Part shown: one piece after another, positions 10,764 to 20,505 of the stretch
Layout of the letters: every line of letters starts with the position of its first letter
Numbering within the stretch: position 1 is the stretch's first letter
Assembly: GCF_002196515.1 (NCBI RefSeq)
Contig: NZ_CP018835.1
Coordinates: 2,170,001 to 2,234,000, forward strand
DNA length: 64,000 nt
Reading direction: 5' to 3'
DNA from: Vibrio gazogenes
GTDB taxonomy: Bacteria; Pseudomonadota; Gammaproteobacteria; Enterobacterales; Vibrionaceae
Notes under the pieces: model-generated
Seen by the model: the letters and a program-made list of their open reading frames with translations, nothing else
Databases searched by the model: none
What the model was told of the DNA's origin: nothing
Made by a program: the position numbers and the translations under genes

Positions 10764-11669
10764 GTGTTACAGACTCGTATTGAAGGTGGGCGGGAGTTGA
10801 CTGATGGCGTCAAGCAAGGGACTCCTGAACAGCCGCTGATTACTATTATTACCTCAACGTTTAATGCGGCAAAGGACTTACATTGGACGATAGAGTCTAT
10901 TCGGGCTCAGAATTATCCGAATATTCAGTGGATCATTGCCGATGGTGCCTCAACGGATGGGACTGTTGAAATTCTTCAGCAAAATGAAGATATTATAGAT
11001 TATTGGTTTAGTGAGCCGGATAAAGGTATATATCATGCGTGGAATAAAGCTCTTCCGTACATAAAAGGTGAGTGGGTTCAGTTTCTTGGAGCAGGAGATG
11101 AGTTGACAGATAGCTCTGTCTATCAAAATATTTCTGTTGAACTAAGGAACTATGTTAATCAATATGATCTTATCTATGGTTCTATTGAGATCATTAGCTA
11201 TGAAAGTAGGAGATATATCGAAAGGATTGGAGAGTCTTGGAGTTCGTTGAGGTTTCAATGGCAGGGTTTTAGACCCGCACTCCCCGTGCACCCTGAAGTA
11301 TTTCATAAAGCTTCCATCTTTATAAATGGTCATGAATTTGACGAAAAATATAAAATAGCAGCTGATTCAAAGCTATTATTGGAAGTTATTAATAACGATA
11401 ATATTGTATTTGTTGATAGAGATATTGTTCGAATGCCTTTTGGCGGGGTGTCTACAGATATTTCCCATTCTTTATTGGTGAGAAAAGAACTGGTTTCTAT
11501 CTGTCAAGATTTAAATATTAGTCAGGATGGTTTTTCTTATATATGGTGTTCTATTAAAGAATTCTCTAAATATATAATATTCAAAGTTTTAGGACGGCGA
11601 TTTTTTTTAAATATGATGGACGTTGCAAGATTTTTTTGTGGAAGGCGTCGCAAGTGGACAGTAAAATAG
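10764..11669 (+). CDS. Glycosyltransferase family 2 (WcaA/WcaE-like)
   Basis: A 301-residue GT-A enzyme. It has LITIITSTFNAAKDL near residue 25, an IADGASTDGT donor-binding motif, and FLGAGDE as the acidic metal site. The GTG at 10764 directly abuts the fcl stop and is the first possible start; an internal TTG about 11 codons later is possible because the first 20 residues precede the family fold. The position directly after the fucose genes suggests, but does not prove, a fucosyl- or mannosyl-transferase. The 3' part drifts to high AT like the following wzy. Confidence 0.8.
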   Translation: MLQTRIEGGRELTDGVKQGTPEQPLITIITSTFNAAKDLHWTIESIRAQNYPNIQWIIADGASTDGTVEILQQNEDIIDYWFSEPDKGIYHAWNKALPYIKGEWVQFLGAGDELTDSSVYQNISVELRNYVNQYDLIYGSIEIISYESRRYIERIGESWSSLRFQWQGFRPALPVHPEVFHKASIFINGHEFDEKYKIAADSKLLLEVINNDNIVFVDRDIVRMPFGGVSTDISHSLLVRKELVSICQDLNISQDGFSYIWCSIKEFSKYIIFKVLGRRFFLNMMDVARFFCGRRRKWTVK

Positions 11670-12968
11670 ATGATGGTTAATATACTTAATTCAATATCGA
11701 TAACTCTTGTTTTACAATTTTTCACTTGTCTCTTTCTTTGCATTTTTTTTATTTTTATTGTAAAAAAAAGTGCAGTTAATATATATGATCCATTGTTTTA
11801 TTTTTTCGTTATTTTTCTGATTCCAGCAATTTTTGGATTATTTTTAAGTGGTATTTTTTGGGGGACGTTTACATACTTTTTAATATGTTCACTTATATTT
11901 GTATATGTGATTATTATTTTATTATTTAGACCTGTGCGGGATGTTAATCTGGAAGATAACTTACCAAAAGATTTTCAATTTATTCTTTTGTTTTTTTTTC
12001 TTATGATAACTATCTCTAATTTTTATATTAATGTTTATCTTTCGGGAAATATACCTCTGTTCTCTACTCAAGGAGTTGAAAATAGATTTTTAGCCACTCA
12101 AAATAGTCGAGTTTTATACTGGATGAATTTGTCTGTAAACACTATCCCACTAGTTTTATTTGCAATTAGTAGTTATCGGAGAGTTCGTCTTTTTGCTTTT
12201 TTCTCTTTTATTGTGGCATTTATTATATCTTTGATGATGGCCTCAAAAGGCGCTATTCTCTCGTTTGTTATTATGGAAATACTGGTTCTTTTTGTATCTA
12301 AAGCTAGAAATGATGTGAAAAGATTTAGATATCATAAAAAAATATCTTATCTGATCATAATTTTAACGATGTTAGTTATTCCTATATATCTTGTTAAAAT
12401 TGGTGTTGGTCATGGTAGTGATGAGGTAATAAGAACTATTATAGTTAAACTATTAATAAGATTTTTTTATGCATTTGATCAATTGATACCAGCCTCGCAA
12501 CTTGATTTATTGAATAATCAATATATGCCTGATTCTCAGATTGGACTGAATTTAATACAATATCAGTTTCTGTCTTATTATAAGTCTATTTCTGGTATGT
12601 CAGTTGAGTATAATTCTATTGGTGAATTTATTATATATAAATTATATGGACAAACATATTCTAGCCCCCATGCTTATCCAAATTCTAATCTGATCTTAGA
12701 ATGTCTGCTTACTAGTGGGATTATTCTTGGTAGTATTTTCTTTATTATTGAAGTCTCTGCTTTTCTTTTTATGAGAAAGCTTGTTTTGAGTAAAAGTATT
12801 AATACATTTTCAATAATATTTGTAGTCGCGATTGTTTTTGCTCCATACGATATTTTCTTATCTGGATATGAGTGGATAAATAGATTTATATTTTTAACTG
12901 TTTATATATTTATCTCATGGGCAATTTATTATCTTCTAGCAAATGTTTCTCAAAGAATGAAATTATGA
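11670..12968 (+). CDS. wzy: O-antigen polymerase Wzy
   Basis: A 432-residue, strongly hydrophobic protein with about 11-12 membrane segments and a large periplasmic loop in the second half (roughly residues 250-340). This is the layout of Wzy polymerases that join O-units in the periplasm. It contains MASKGAILSFVI, a short motif common in oligosaccharide repeat unit polymerases. The flippase was assigned to a different gene, so this is the best polymerase candidate. The start is ATGATG right at the previous stop. It ends in ATGA overlapping the next transferase. Confidence 0.85.
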   Translation: MMVNILNSISITLVLQFFTCLFLCIFFIFIVKKSAVNIYDPLFYFFVIFLIPAIFGLFLSGIFWGTFTYFLICSLIFVYVIIILLFRPVRDVNLEDNLPKDFQFILLFFFLMITISNFYINVYLSGNIPLFSTQGVENRFLATQNSRVLYWMNLSVNTIPLVLFAISSYRRVRLFAFFSFIVAFIISLMMASKGAILSFVIMEILVLFVSKARNDVKRFRYHKKISYLIIILTMLVIPIYLVKIGVGHGSDEVIRTIIVKLLIRFFYAFDQLIPASQLDLLNNQYMPDSQIGLNLIQYQFLSYYKSISGMSVEYNSIGEFIIYKLYGQTYSSPHAYPNSNLILECLLTSGIILGSIFFIIEVSAFLFMRKLVLSKSINTFSIIFVVAIVFAPYDIFLSGYEWINRFIFLTVYIFISWAIYYLLANVSQRMKL

Positions 12969-14002
12969 ATATTTATGTTAACAGTCGAGTATTGAGTGGG
13001 CCATTTAGTGGTGTGTCACGATATTTGAAAAATATTTTAAGTGAACTAGATGATAATCATCCATATATAACTTGTGACTCCGATTGTAGAGGCGTTAAAG
13101 GCCATTTATGGGAGCAACTACTCCTACCTAAATCATTAGATACCGGTTCATTATTATGGAGTCCGAGTAATACTGGACCTTTATATATAAAAAGTAGACA
13201 TGTGGTTACAATACATGATCTTGCTCCACTAGATAATCCTGAGTGGACATCATTCAAGTTTCGAACATACTATTCATTGCTATTACCAAGGTTGCTAAAA
13301 AAAGTTGATCATATAATTACCATTTCGAACTTTACAAAATCTAGAATAATAGAACATGCAGGTGTTAATGAAAGTAAAATAAGTGTTATATATAATGGTG
13401 TTTATGGGGGTGAACTTATAAACTATGACGCTGATACTTTTTCTGAAGAAAAAATTAGATTAGGAATAGATAAAAGAAGGTATGTTTTATCAGTTTCATC
13501 TATTGAACCAAGAAAGAACATTAAAGGTATTTTAGCTGCCTGGTCAAAAATAGTTGATTTCATTGATGATGATATTTGGTTAGTGTTTGTTGGAAAAGCT
13601 AACCCTCATATTTTTTCTGATATTGGCATAAAGAACATTCCTAAAAGAGTTAATTTTGTTGGTTTCGTAGAAGATCGGTGGTTACCTTTTCTTTATAAGT
13701 TTTCCGAGGCTTTTATTTATGTCCCTTTCTATGAAGGTTTTGGTTTGCCTCCGTTAGAAGCGATGTCTCATGGCTCACCAGTTATAACAAGTAATTGCAC
13801 ATCATTACCAGAAGTCGTGGGTAACTCAGCACTATTAGTCAATCCCTATTGTATTGATGAGATAGCTCAAGGGTTGAAATCTATATTAAGTGATCGTCAT
13901 TTAAGAAATGAGTATGCTAGAAAAGGATATGAGCAATCTAATAAGTTCTCATGGAAGAGCACAGCAGAAGAAACTTATTCAGTATTAATGAATCACACAT
14001 GA
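12965..14002 (+). CDS. Glycosyltransferase family 4 (GT-B)
   Basis: A 345-residue GT-B enzyme. The N-terminal domain contains SGVSRYLKNIL and HVVTIHDLAPL; the C-terminal donor domain has VSSIEPRKNI and FVPFYEGFGLPPLEAMSHG, the EGFG-x7-E signature of family GT4. The ATG at 12965 overlaps the wzy stop and is preferred over an in-frame codon 48 bases upstream, which lies inside wzy and adds a non-family extension. Similar enzymes are often mannosyltransferases. Here the sugar is not determined. Confidence 0.85.
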   Translation: MNIYVNSRVLSGPFSGVSRYLKNILSELDDNHPYITCDSDCRGVKGHLWEQLLLPKSLDTGSLLWSPSNTGPLYIKSRHVVTIHDLAPLDNPEWTSFKFRTYYSLLLPRLLKKVDHIITISNFTKSRIIEHAGVNESKISVIYNGVYGGELINYDADTFSEEKIRLGIDKRRYVLSVSSIEPRKNIKGILAAWSKIVDFIDDDIWLVFVGKANPHIFSDIGIKNIPKRVNFVGFVEDRWLPFLYKFSEAFIYVPFYEGFGLPPLEAMSHGSPVITSNCTSLPEVVGNSALLVNPYCIDEIAQGLKSILSDRHLRNEYARKGYEQSNKFSWKSTAEETYSVLMNHT

Positions 14003-14010
14003 GGTAACTT

Positions 14011-15102
14011 TTGAAAGTAGCAATTATCCATTATTGGTTAGTCAATCTTCGTGGTGGTGAGAAAGTGTTGGAGGCTCTGTGTGAATTATATCCACAAGCT
14101 GATATTTACACTCATGTTTATCATGCTGAGGTATTTAAGGACAGTATTATTTCAAGACATAATGTCTATCAAAGTTTTATCAGCAAGTTGCCCAGAGCCA
14201 GAAAGTGGTATCAGAGTTATTTACCATTGATGCCATTAGCATTAGAACAATTCGATCTTTCTGATTATGATTTGATTATTTCGAGTGAGTCTGGACCCGC
14301 AAAAGGTATTATCCCCGCACCTGGAAAACCACATATTTGCTATTGTCATTCTCCTATGCGCTATGCTTGGGATATGTATCATGAATATAGAAAGCGATGT
14401 GGTTGGTTAAAACGACAGCTTATGGTGCCATTGTTGCACTATATTCGCCGCTGGGATCAACTGAGTTCGATGTCGGTCAGTCATTTTATTGCCAATAGCC
14501 ACTTTGTCTCCGGACGAATTCATAGTTTTTATCACCGTGATGCTGATGTGATCCATCCTCCAGTCAGTTTTGATGAATTTTCTCCAACCGGGGCTCCTCC
14601 GGAAGATTATTATTTAATTCTCGGGCAACTGGTTCCTTATAAAAAAGCTGATTTAGCGGTGAAAGCTTTTAATCAAACTGGCCGAAAACTGAAAGTTGTA
14701 GGTGATGGAGAACAACTTGAGTTGTTGCGTCAGATTGCTCAGCCAAATATTGAAATTATGGGGCGTCAGTCTTTTGGTGAAATCAAAAGGCTATTGGCGA
14801 ATTGTCAGGCATTGATATTCCCTGGTGTTGAAGATTTTGGCATCGTTCCGTTAGAAGCAATGGCCTCGGGACGCCCGGTGATTGCTTATAAAGCCGGTGG
14901 CGTGTTGGAAACTGTTCAAGAACACCTATCCGGAATGTTTTTTGAGCAACAGACGGAGCAATCATTGAATGAGGTGTTGGAGCGATTTGAAGCCAATCAA
15001 TCCTCATTTGATAGCGATATGATAAGAAATTACTCAGAACGTTTTAGTAAGGAAAACTTCAAAAAGCAATTTTCTGATTATGTCAATAAAATTATCCTGT
15101 GA
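14011..15102 (+). CDS. Glycosyltransferase family 4, mannosyltransferase-like (WbaZ-type)
   Basis: A 363-residue GT-B enzyme starting at TTG 14011, with a GAGG ribosome site 5-6 bases upstream. The N-terminus (AIIHYWLVNLRGGEKVLEAL) strongly resembles WbaZ and other O-antigen mannosyltransferases. The segment YCHSPMRYAWDMY and the donor motif FPGVEDFGIVPLEAMASG support GT4. It is immediately before manC and manB, which make GDP-mannose, so mannosyl transfer is a reasonable inference. Base composition is less AT-rich than the preceding wzy and GT4 genes. Confidence 0.82.
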   Translation: MKVAIIHYWLVNLRGGEKVLEALCELYPQADIYTHVYHAEVFKDSIISRHNVYQSFISKLPRARKWYQSYLPLMPLALEQFDLSDYDLIISSESGPAKGIIPAPGKPHICYCHSPMRYAWDMYHEYRKRCGWLKRQLMVPLLHYIRRWDQLSSMSVSHFIANSHFVSGRIHSFYHRDADVIHPPVSFDEFSPTGAPPEDYYLILGQLVPYKKADLAVKAFNQTGRKLKVVGDGEQLELLRQIAQPNIEIMGRQSFGEIKRLLANCQALIFPGVEDFGIVPLEAMASGRPVIAYKAGGVLETVQEHLSGMFFEQQTEQSLNEVLERFEANQSSFDSDMIRNYSERFSKENFKKQFSDYVNKIIL

Positions 15103-15126
15103 TCTATTGATTAAGGTTATGAATAG

Positions 15127-16533
15127 ATGATCCTTCCTGTCATTATGTGTGGTGGGTCGGGGAGTAGACTCTGGCCACTCTCTCGGACGGCTTACCCAAA
15201 ACAATTTCTGTCACTCATATCTGAACATACCATGTTGCAAGATACGGTGCATCGTCTGGATACACTCGCCAAATCCGACCCTCTATTCATATGTAATGAG
15301 GCACATCGTTTTATTGTTGCTGAGCAATTGCGGAGTTGTGAAATGTCACATAGCGGGATCATATTAGAACCCGTGGGGAGAAACACGGCTCCTGCGATTG
15401 CACTTGCTGCACTGAAAGCATTGCAAAATGGTGATGACCCGTTACTGCTGATTCTTGCAGCAGATCACGTGATTCAGGATTCAAAACGGTTTGTCGATAC
15501 AGTTGAGAGAGCTGTACCGCTGACAGAACAAGGGAGATTGGTGACCTTTGGCATTGTTCCCACAGAACCTCATACTGGGTACGGTTACATCCTGCAAGGG
15601 AAGCCTCTGCCAACAGCTGGATTTGACGTCGCAGAATTTATCGAGAAACCCGATTTATCAACCGCTGAACACTATCTGCAGGTTGGTGGTTATCTATGGA
15701 ATAGTGGCATGTTCTTGTTTAAGGCATCCTGCTATCTTGAAGAATTGCGCCGTTTTCGACCAGATATTTTCACAGCTTGCGAAACTGCGTTTATGCAAAG
15801 TCGTCTTGACCTCGATTTTATTAGAATCAATGCAGATGAATTCATGAGCTGTCCAGACGAGTCAATTGATTACGCGGTGATGGAAAATACGCAAAGTGCC
15901 GCTGTTATTCCTATGGATGCCGGTTGGAGTGATATCGGCAGTTGGTCATCGCTTTGGGAAGTGAATCGTAAAGATCAGGACGGTAATACGTCGCGCGGTG
16001 ATGTCCTGATTGAACAGACAAGTAATAGTTATATCTACTCCGAAGATCGATTAGTCGCAGCTGTTGGTGTCGATGGGGTGGTTATTGTTGAGACAAAAGA
16101 TGCAGTTCTGGTTGCCAATAAAGAGAAGGTTCAACTGGTTAAGCAGATCGTTGAGCAATTGAAAGATATGGACCGTTGCGAACACCTGCGCCATCGGGAA
16201 GTGCTTCGTCCATGGGGATCCCATGATGAGATTGCTGAAGGTGAGCGCTATCTGGTCAAAAAAGTAATGGTAAAACCTGGCCAGCGTACTGCAACACAAA
16301 TGCATTATCACCGGGCGGAGCATTGGATTGTCGTTTCCGGTACTGCCAAAGTATATAACGGTGATAAAAGCTATCTCGTCAGTGAAAATGAATCGACCTA
16401 TATTCCGATTGGTGCCCCACATGCATTTGAAAATCCTGGTAAAGTTCCTTTGGAAATCATCGAAGTGCGCAGTGGGAGTTATCTGGGAGAAGACGATATC
16501 TTGCGTTTAGATTCAGATGAGGTGGGGTATTAA
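15127..16533 (+). CDS. manC: Mannose-1-phosphate guanylyltransferase / mannose-6-phosphate isomerase
   Basis: Bifunctional type II enzyme of 468 residues that makes GDP-mannose. The pyrophosphorylase start motif is [14 protein letters not shown] and the sugar-phosphate segment is FIEKPD. The C-terminal cupin isomerase domain carries the metal-site segments [10 protein letters not shown] and [11 protein letters not shown]-mannose feeds gmd-fcl and possibly mannosyltransferases in the locus. The TAA stop shares its last base with the ATG of manB (TAATG), a coupled pair. Confidence 0.97.
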   Translation: MILPVIMCGGSGSRLWPLSRTAYPKQFLSLISEHTMLQDTVHRLDTLAKSDPLFICNEAHRFIVAEQLRSCEMSHSGIILEPVGRNTAPAIALAALKALQNGDDPLLLILAADHVIQDSKRFVDTVERAVPLTEQGRLVTFGIVPTEPHTGYGYILQGKPLPTAGFDVAEFIEKPDLSTAEHYLQVGGYLWNSGMFLFKASCYLEELRRFRPDIFTACETAFMQSRLDLDFIRINADEFMSCPDESIDYAVMENTQSAAVIPMDAGWSDIGSWSSLWEVNRKDQDGNTSRGDVLIEQTSNSYIYSEDRLVAAVGVDGVVIVETKDAVLVANKEKVQLVKQIVEQLKDMDRCEHLRHREVLRPWGSHDEIAEGERYLVKKVMVKPGQRTATQMHYHRAEHWIVVSGTAKVYNGDKSYLVSENESTYIPIGAPHAFENPGKVPLEIIEVRSGSYLGEDDILRLDSDEVGY

Positions 16534-17897
16534 TGAGATTACTTAAGTGTTTTAAAGCATACGATATTCGAGGTCGGTTAGGGGATGAACTGAATGAAGA
16601 TATTGCTTATCGCATAGGCAGAGCCTATGCCAAACACCTCCATCCTCAATGTATTGTCGTTGGTGGCGATGCCCGTTTAAGTTCTGAATCACTGAAAATG
16701 GCTTTAGCCAATGGTCTGCAAGATGGTGGTGTCAATGTGATCGATATCGGCATGACCGGAACGGAGGAAATTTACTTTGCAGCTCAGTCATTGTCAGTTG
16801 ATGGTGGCATTGAAGTGACAGCGAGTCACAATCCGATGGATTACAACGGGATGAAGCTGGTTCGTGAAGGTGCCAGACCGATTAGCGGTGATAGTGGCTT
16901 AAGAGAAATCCAGCAGTTGGCGGAACAGAATGAGTTTTCTCCGGTGGTAAAGCGTGGGATTTATCGTAAACAAGATCATCTGTCTGTTTATGTTGATCAT
17001 TTGATGACTTATATCATCCCTGAAAACTTTCGACCACTGAAGATTGTGGTCAACTCCGGCAACGGTGCTGCTGGACATGTGATTGATGAAATTGAGAGAC
17101 GGTTTCAGGATTTAAATATTCCGGTGACTTTTGTCAAAGTACATCATGAAGCTGACGGCAATTTCCCGAATGGCATTCCGAATCCCCTTTTACCTGAGTG
17201 TCGAGCAGATACATCAAAGGCTGTGGTTGAGCACCAGGCTGATTTTGGGATTGCATGGGATGGGGATTTTGACCGCTGCTTTCTGTTTGATGAAACTGGG
17301 GCATTTATCGAAGGGTATTATATTGTCGGTTTACTGGCTGAAGCATTCCTGAAGAAGCAGCCCGGTAGTAAGATCATTCATGATCCTCGATTATTCTGGA
17401 ATACCATTGATATTGTCCAGCGTGCTGAGGGAGTCCCGATACTTTCTAAAACCGGTCATGCTTTTATTAAAGAGCGGATGCGTCGTGAAGATGCCATTTA
17501 TGGCGGGGAAATGAGTGCTCATCACTATTTTAAGACCTTTGCTTATTGTGATAGCGGCATGATACCGTGGTTGTTAATTGCTGAATTACTTTGTGTAAAA
17601 GAAATGAGACTCTCTCAAACTGTACAGGAAAGAATTTTGGCTTATCCCTCTTCAGGGGAAATTAATTCTAAATTAGACAATCCTATTGAAGCCATTGCTC
17701 GAATCAGAAATGCTTTTGAAGATGAGGCTCAAGTTGTTGATGAAACAGATGGTATTAGTATGGACTTTATTGATTGGCGTTTTAATTTAAGATCTTCAAA
17801 TACTGAACCCGTTATTCGTTTAAACGTTGAATCAAAAGCTAATATTGCTTTGATGAGAAGTAAGACCACAGAAATACTTACCTTGTTGGAAGGTTAA
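16533..17897 (+). CDS. manB: Phosphomannomutase
   Basis: Interconverts mannose-6-phosphate and mannose-1-phosphate for ManC. It is 454 residues, alpha-D-phosphohexomutase family. The phosphoserine loop is [11 protein letters not shown], the magnesium loop is DGDFDRC, the sugar-binding loop is GGEMSAHH and the phosphate-binding C-terminal loop is RSSNTEP. It is the last gene of the long + strand operon and is followed by a strong hairpin before wbaP. Confidence 0.97.
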   Translation: MRLLKCFKAYDIRGRLGDELNEDIAYRIGRAYAKHLHPQCIVVGGDARLSSESLKMALANGLQDGGVNVIDIGMTGTEEIYFAAQSLSVDGGIEVTASHNPMDYNGMKLVREGARPISGDSGLREIQQLAEQNEFSPVVKRGIYRKQDHLSVYVDHLMTYIIPENFRPLKIVVNSGNGAAGHVIDEIERRFQDLNIPVTFVKVHHEADGNFPNGIPNPLLPECRADTSKAVVEHQADFGIAWDGDFDRCFLFDETGAFIEGYYIVGLLAEAFLKKQPGSKIIHDPRLFWNTIDIVQRAEGVPILSKTGHAFIKERMRREDAIYGGEMSAHHYFKTFAYCDSGMIPWLLIAELLCVKEMRLSQTVQERILAYPSSGEINSKLDNPIEAIARIRNAFEDEAQVVDETDGISMDFIDWRFNLRSSNTEPVIRLNVESKANIALMRSKTTEILTLLEG

Positions 17898-18242
17898 GTA
17901 ATTGATTAATAAGTTATTGTTTTAATTGTTATGCCATAAAGAGGGGAACCATCTTTATAGCTTTATAATTAGAGTGATCAACTCTCTATCCAAATTACCG
18001 CACTACAAATTATATCTTGTTTGTTTAAGTGTGATTATTGTCATCTTTTACTCATTATATGACATTATTGTCATTATGAAAATAATCCTATACTTACTCT
18101 TAGATAGGTTATGTTAATAACTATGGATATCTTTGAGTATCTGTTAGTCGGGTTGAATTGAAATCAACCCGACTAACAGCAATCATTTTGTTTAAAGCAT
18201 ATGATTTTTATGCTGCTTGTCTTACAGGATTAGTATCAGTCT
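17898..18242. other. AT-rich gap between manB and wbaP
   Basis: About 345 bases without a credible gene. An open stretch at 17926-18117 would give a 63-residue hydrophobic peptide from a non-ATG start and has no recognisable family. The region holds the hairpin at 18141-18179 and presumably the wbaP promoter, which I could not place with confidence. It may be remnant DNA from rearrangement of the locus. Confidence 0.6.
18141..18179 (+). terminator. Hairpin after manB, likely transcription terminator
   Basis: A perfect 16-base-pair stem (18141-18156 with 18164-18179) with a 7-base loop, followed by CAATCATTTTGTTT. The U-tract is weak but the stem is long. It probably ends the O-antigen operon or attenuates read-through into wbaP. 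Confidence 0.6.
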
Positions 18243-19700
18243 ATGGAACATATTACATCACCGGATCGAGAGTTACTTGTAAAGCAAGCCCACTTTTCAA
18301 TGAAAATGAAAGTGAATAAGCTAACGCTTATTGCATCTGACGTATTCGCATTTTTTACTTCAACCTTGTTGGTGAGTTTTCTTGAGAAAAATCAGGTTAT
18401 TTTTGTTCAGAAAACAGGAATGTTTGGATGGCAGGTTGCTACATTTCTTTTGTTAGGGTTGATGTCGATTCTTTGGTTTTGGGGAAGCAAACGTCATTAT
18501 AGTTATCGAAAACCTTTTTGGGATGAGTTAAAAGACGTATTGGTGACGTTGTCGGTTATGGCACTGGTCTCTATTTCCATTAGTGCGATTTTTGGCCAAA
18601 ACTATTCTGTGAGACAGTGGTGGATGACATGGCTATTTGTTTTCATTTTGCTTCCTTCTTTACGCTATTTAGCGAAATTCTTATTGAATAAAGCCAATTT
18701 CTGGAAAATGCCTTGTGTCATTATTGGTGATGCTGAAAATGCGAAGGATGTGCTCTTGGCGATAGAAAGTGAACTCTCAACTGGGTTTGAAGTTCTCGCC
18801 GTGGTTGAGCCTTCTGGGGAAGCTAGAACTGATGAAGTTTTTGGAATTTCTTATATTAGTCGAGCTGATTTTTTCCAGAGTTCGAATGAGTTCCACAAGG
18901 TCTTTATTGCACTGGAAAAAGACCAAAGTGGGTTGAGAGAGTGCTGGATTCGTGAATTGTATAAAAGAGGTATTCGTGATATTTCCATCGTCCCGGCCCT
19001 GCGTGGTATTCCTCTCTATGGCACGGATATCTCCCATTTCTTTAGCCATGAAGTCATGATGTTAAGGTTGAAGAATAATCTGCCGCGTAAATCGTCACGC
19101 TTTGTGAAACGTTTATTCGATATTGTGGGTTCTGCAACATTACTCGTGTTACTCGCACCATTTTTCTTATTTATTGCCTGGAGAGTTTCACGTGACGGTG
19201 GTTCCGTGACTTACGGGCATGAGCGTATCGGACTGAACGGTAAAAAATTCAACTGTCTTAAATTTCGCTCTATGGTAATGAATGCTCAAGAATTACTGGA
19301 TGAATTGTTGGCAACAGATCAGGCAGCGAAAGCAGAGTGGGAGCAATGGTTTAAATTAAAACACGATCCACGGATTACCTCGATTGGCCGTTTTTTACGT
19401 GAGACCAGTCTGGATGAACTGCCACAGTTATGGAATGTTTTAAAAGGCGAAATGAGCCTTGTTGGACCGAGACCGATTATTGATGAAGAGCTGCAACGTT
19501 ATGGGGATGATGTGGACTATTACCTGTGCGCCAAACCGGGGATATCCGGGCTTTGGCAGGTCAGCGGACGGAGCGACATCGATTATAAAACCCGGGTTTA
19601 CTTAGATTGTTGGTATGTCAAAAACTGGTCGCTTTGGAACGATATTGTCATCTTATTTAAAACTGTCAACGTTGTGCTTCGTCGTGATGGTGCCTACTAA
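18243..19700 (+). CDS. wbaP: Undecaprenyl-phosphate hexose-1-phosphate transferase (WbaP/WcaJ family)
   Basis: Initiating enzyme that transfers galactose-1-phosphate or glucose-1-phosphate to undecaprenyl phosphate. It is 485 residues, polyisoprenyl-phosphate hexose-1-phosphate transferase family. It has four or five N-terminal membrane segments (to about residue 145), a Rossmann-like central domain (VIIGDAENAKDVL), then a membrane re-entrant helix and the catalytic bacterial sugar-transferase domain. Key motifs are KFRSMV, SLDELPQLWNVLKGEMSLVGPRP and the C-terminal DGAY typical of WbaP. Which hexose is used is not certain. It is separated from the main operon by a hairpin and so may have its own promoter. 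Confidence 0.92.
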   Translation: MEHITSPDRELLVKQAHFSMKMKVNKLTLIASDVFAFFTSTLLVSFLEKNQVIFVQKTGMFGWQVATFLLLGLMSILWFWGSKRHYSYRKPFWDELKDVLVTLSVMALVSISISAIFGQNYSVRQWWMTWLFVFILLPSLRYLAKFLLNKANFWKMPCVIIGDAENAKDVLLAIESELSTGFEVLAVVEPSGEARTDEVFGISYISRADFFQSSNEFHKVFIALEKDQSGLRECWIRELYKRGIRDISIVPALRGIPLYGTDISHFFSHEVMMLRLKNNLPRKSSRFVKRLFDIVGSATLLVLLAPFFLFIAWRVSRDGGSVTYGHERIGLNGKKFNCLKFRSMVMNAQELLDELLATDQAAKAEWEQWFKLKHDPRITSIGRFLRETSLDELPQLWNVLKGEMSLVGPRPIIDEELQRYGDDVDYYLCAKPGISGLWQVSGRSDIDYKTRVYLDCWYVKNWSLWNDIVILFKTVNVVLRRDGAY

Positions 19701-19744
19701 CTCATCCCTGACCGTTAAATATATCAGATGATCAAATATGGGGG

Positions 19745-20332
19745 TTACAGACTCACCCCGATATTGGATACCCGTTCTTCTCTCAATTCATCTCTGAGGG
19801 ATTTTATCAGCTCAATATCCCGCTCTTCCGCTTCTTTCAGGGCTCTGAAAATGGCCCATTGCACATCCCACTCTGCACAAACCGCTTCATTTTGCTTTTG
19901 ATTCTCATTGGTGATTGCTAAATCTGTTTGCGCTTCTTCCAGTTGCACCACAGTGTTCACAGAAATGATACTGACTTGTTGGAGTGCTTCTGTGAGTTGA
20001 TCTCTGTCTAACAGGCCGTGCAAGAGTGTTGCCATGGCTTCACAGGCATCGATTGCCGGATAAACCGCATAAATATCGAATGTGTTCTGTGATGGAATCA
20101 GTTCTTCCAATTTCTCGAGTTGACGCTCGAAGTCTATCTTGGCGCTTTTGACCGTGAGCGACTCCCACACCGTATCCAGAATTTGTCGATATGTCGCATG
20201 AGCAGCAAACGCGGTGTGCTCGCAAAACATTGCGTAATTGGGGTACATACGTTCACACAGGCAAGCCATAAAAGTGATTTGTTGCCAAGGGGTAAGCTTC
20301 TGCAGACGTAGCTGAACTGGGTTTTGTAGCAT
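19745..20332 (-). CDS. yjaG: DUF416 family protein YjaG
   Basis: A 195-residue cytoplasmic protein of the DUF416 (YjaG) family, function unknown. Family features are LTPWQQITFMACLCERMYPN at the N-terminus and CEAMATLLHGLLD in the middle, followed by an acidic, coiled-coil-prone C-terminus. In enterobacteria and vibrios this gene lies near hupA, as here. It is convergent with wbaP (45 bases between stops) and marks the boundary between the O-antigen locus and conserved core genes. Confidence 0.9.
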   Translation of the reverse strand: MLQNPVQLRLQKLTPWQQITFMACLCERMYPNYAMFCEHTAFAAHATYRQILDTVWESLTVKSAKIDFERQLEKLEELIPSQNTFDIYAVYPAIDACEAMATLLHGLLDRDQLTEALQQVSIISVNTVVQLEEAQTDLAITNENQKQNEAVCAEWDVQWAIFRALKEAEERDIELIKSLRDELREERVSNIGVSL

Positions 20333-20505
20333 GTTGACTGGTGCTCCGAAATAAGACAGCGGCAGTGTACTTGATAATGCAGGTACAGGCTAGCCTGACT
20401 TACTTATTGCCACTGCGCCATTTCCCTCTCAAACGAGCGGTGCATGGCAATGATTCGTGTTTGAATATTATGTATGATGAATCACCCTGAAATGATCACA
20501 AGGCA

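Noticed and set aside
17926..18117. 63-residue hydrophobic frame between manB and wbaP
   Set aside because: Non-ATG start, no ribosome site, no family motif; AT-rich DNA easily gives hydrophobic chance frames.
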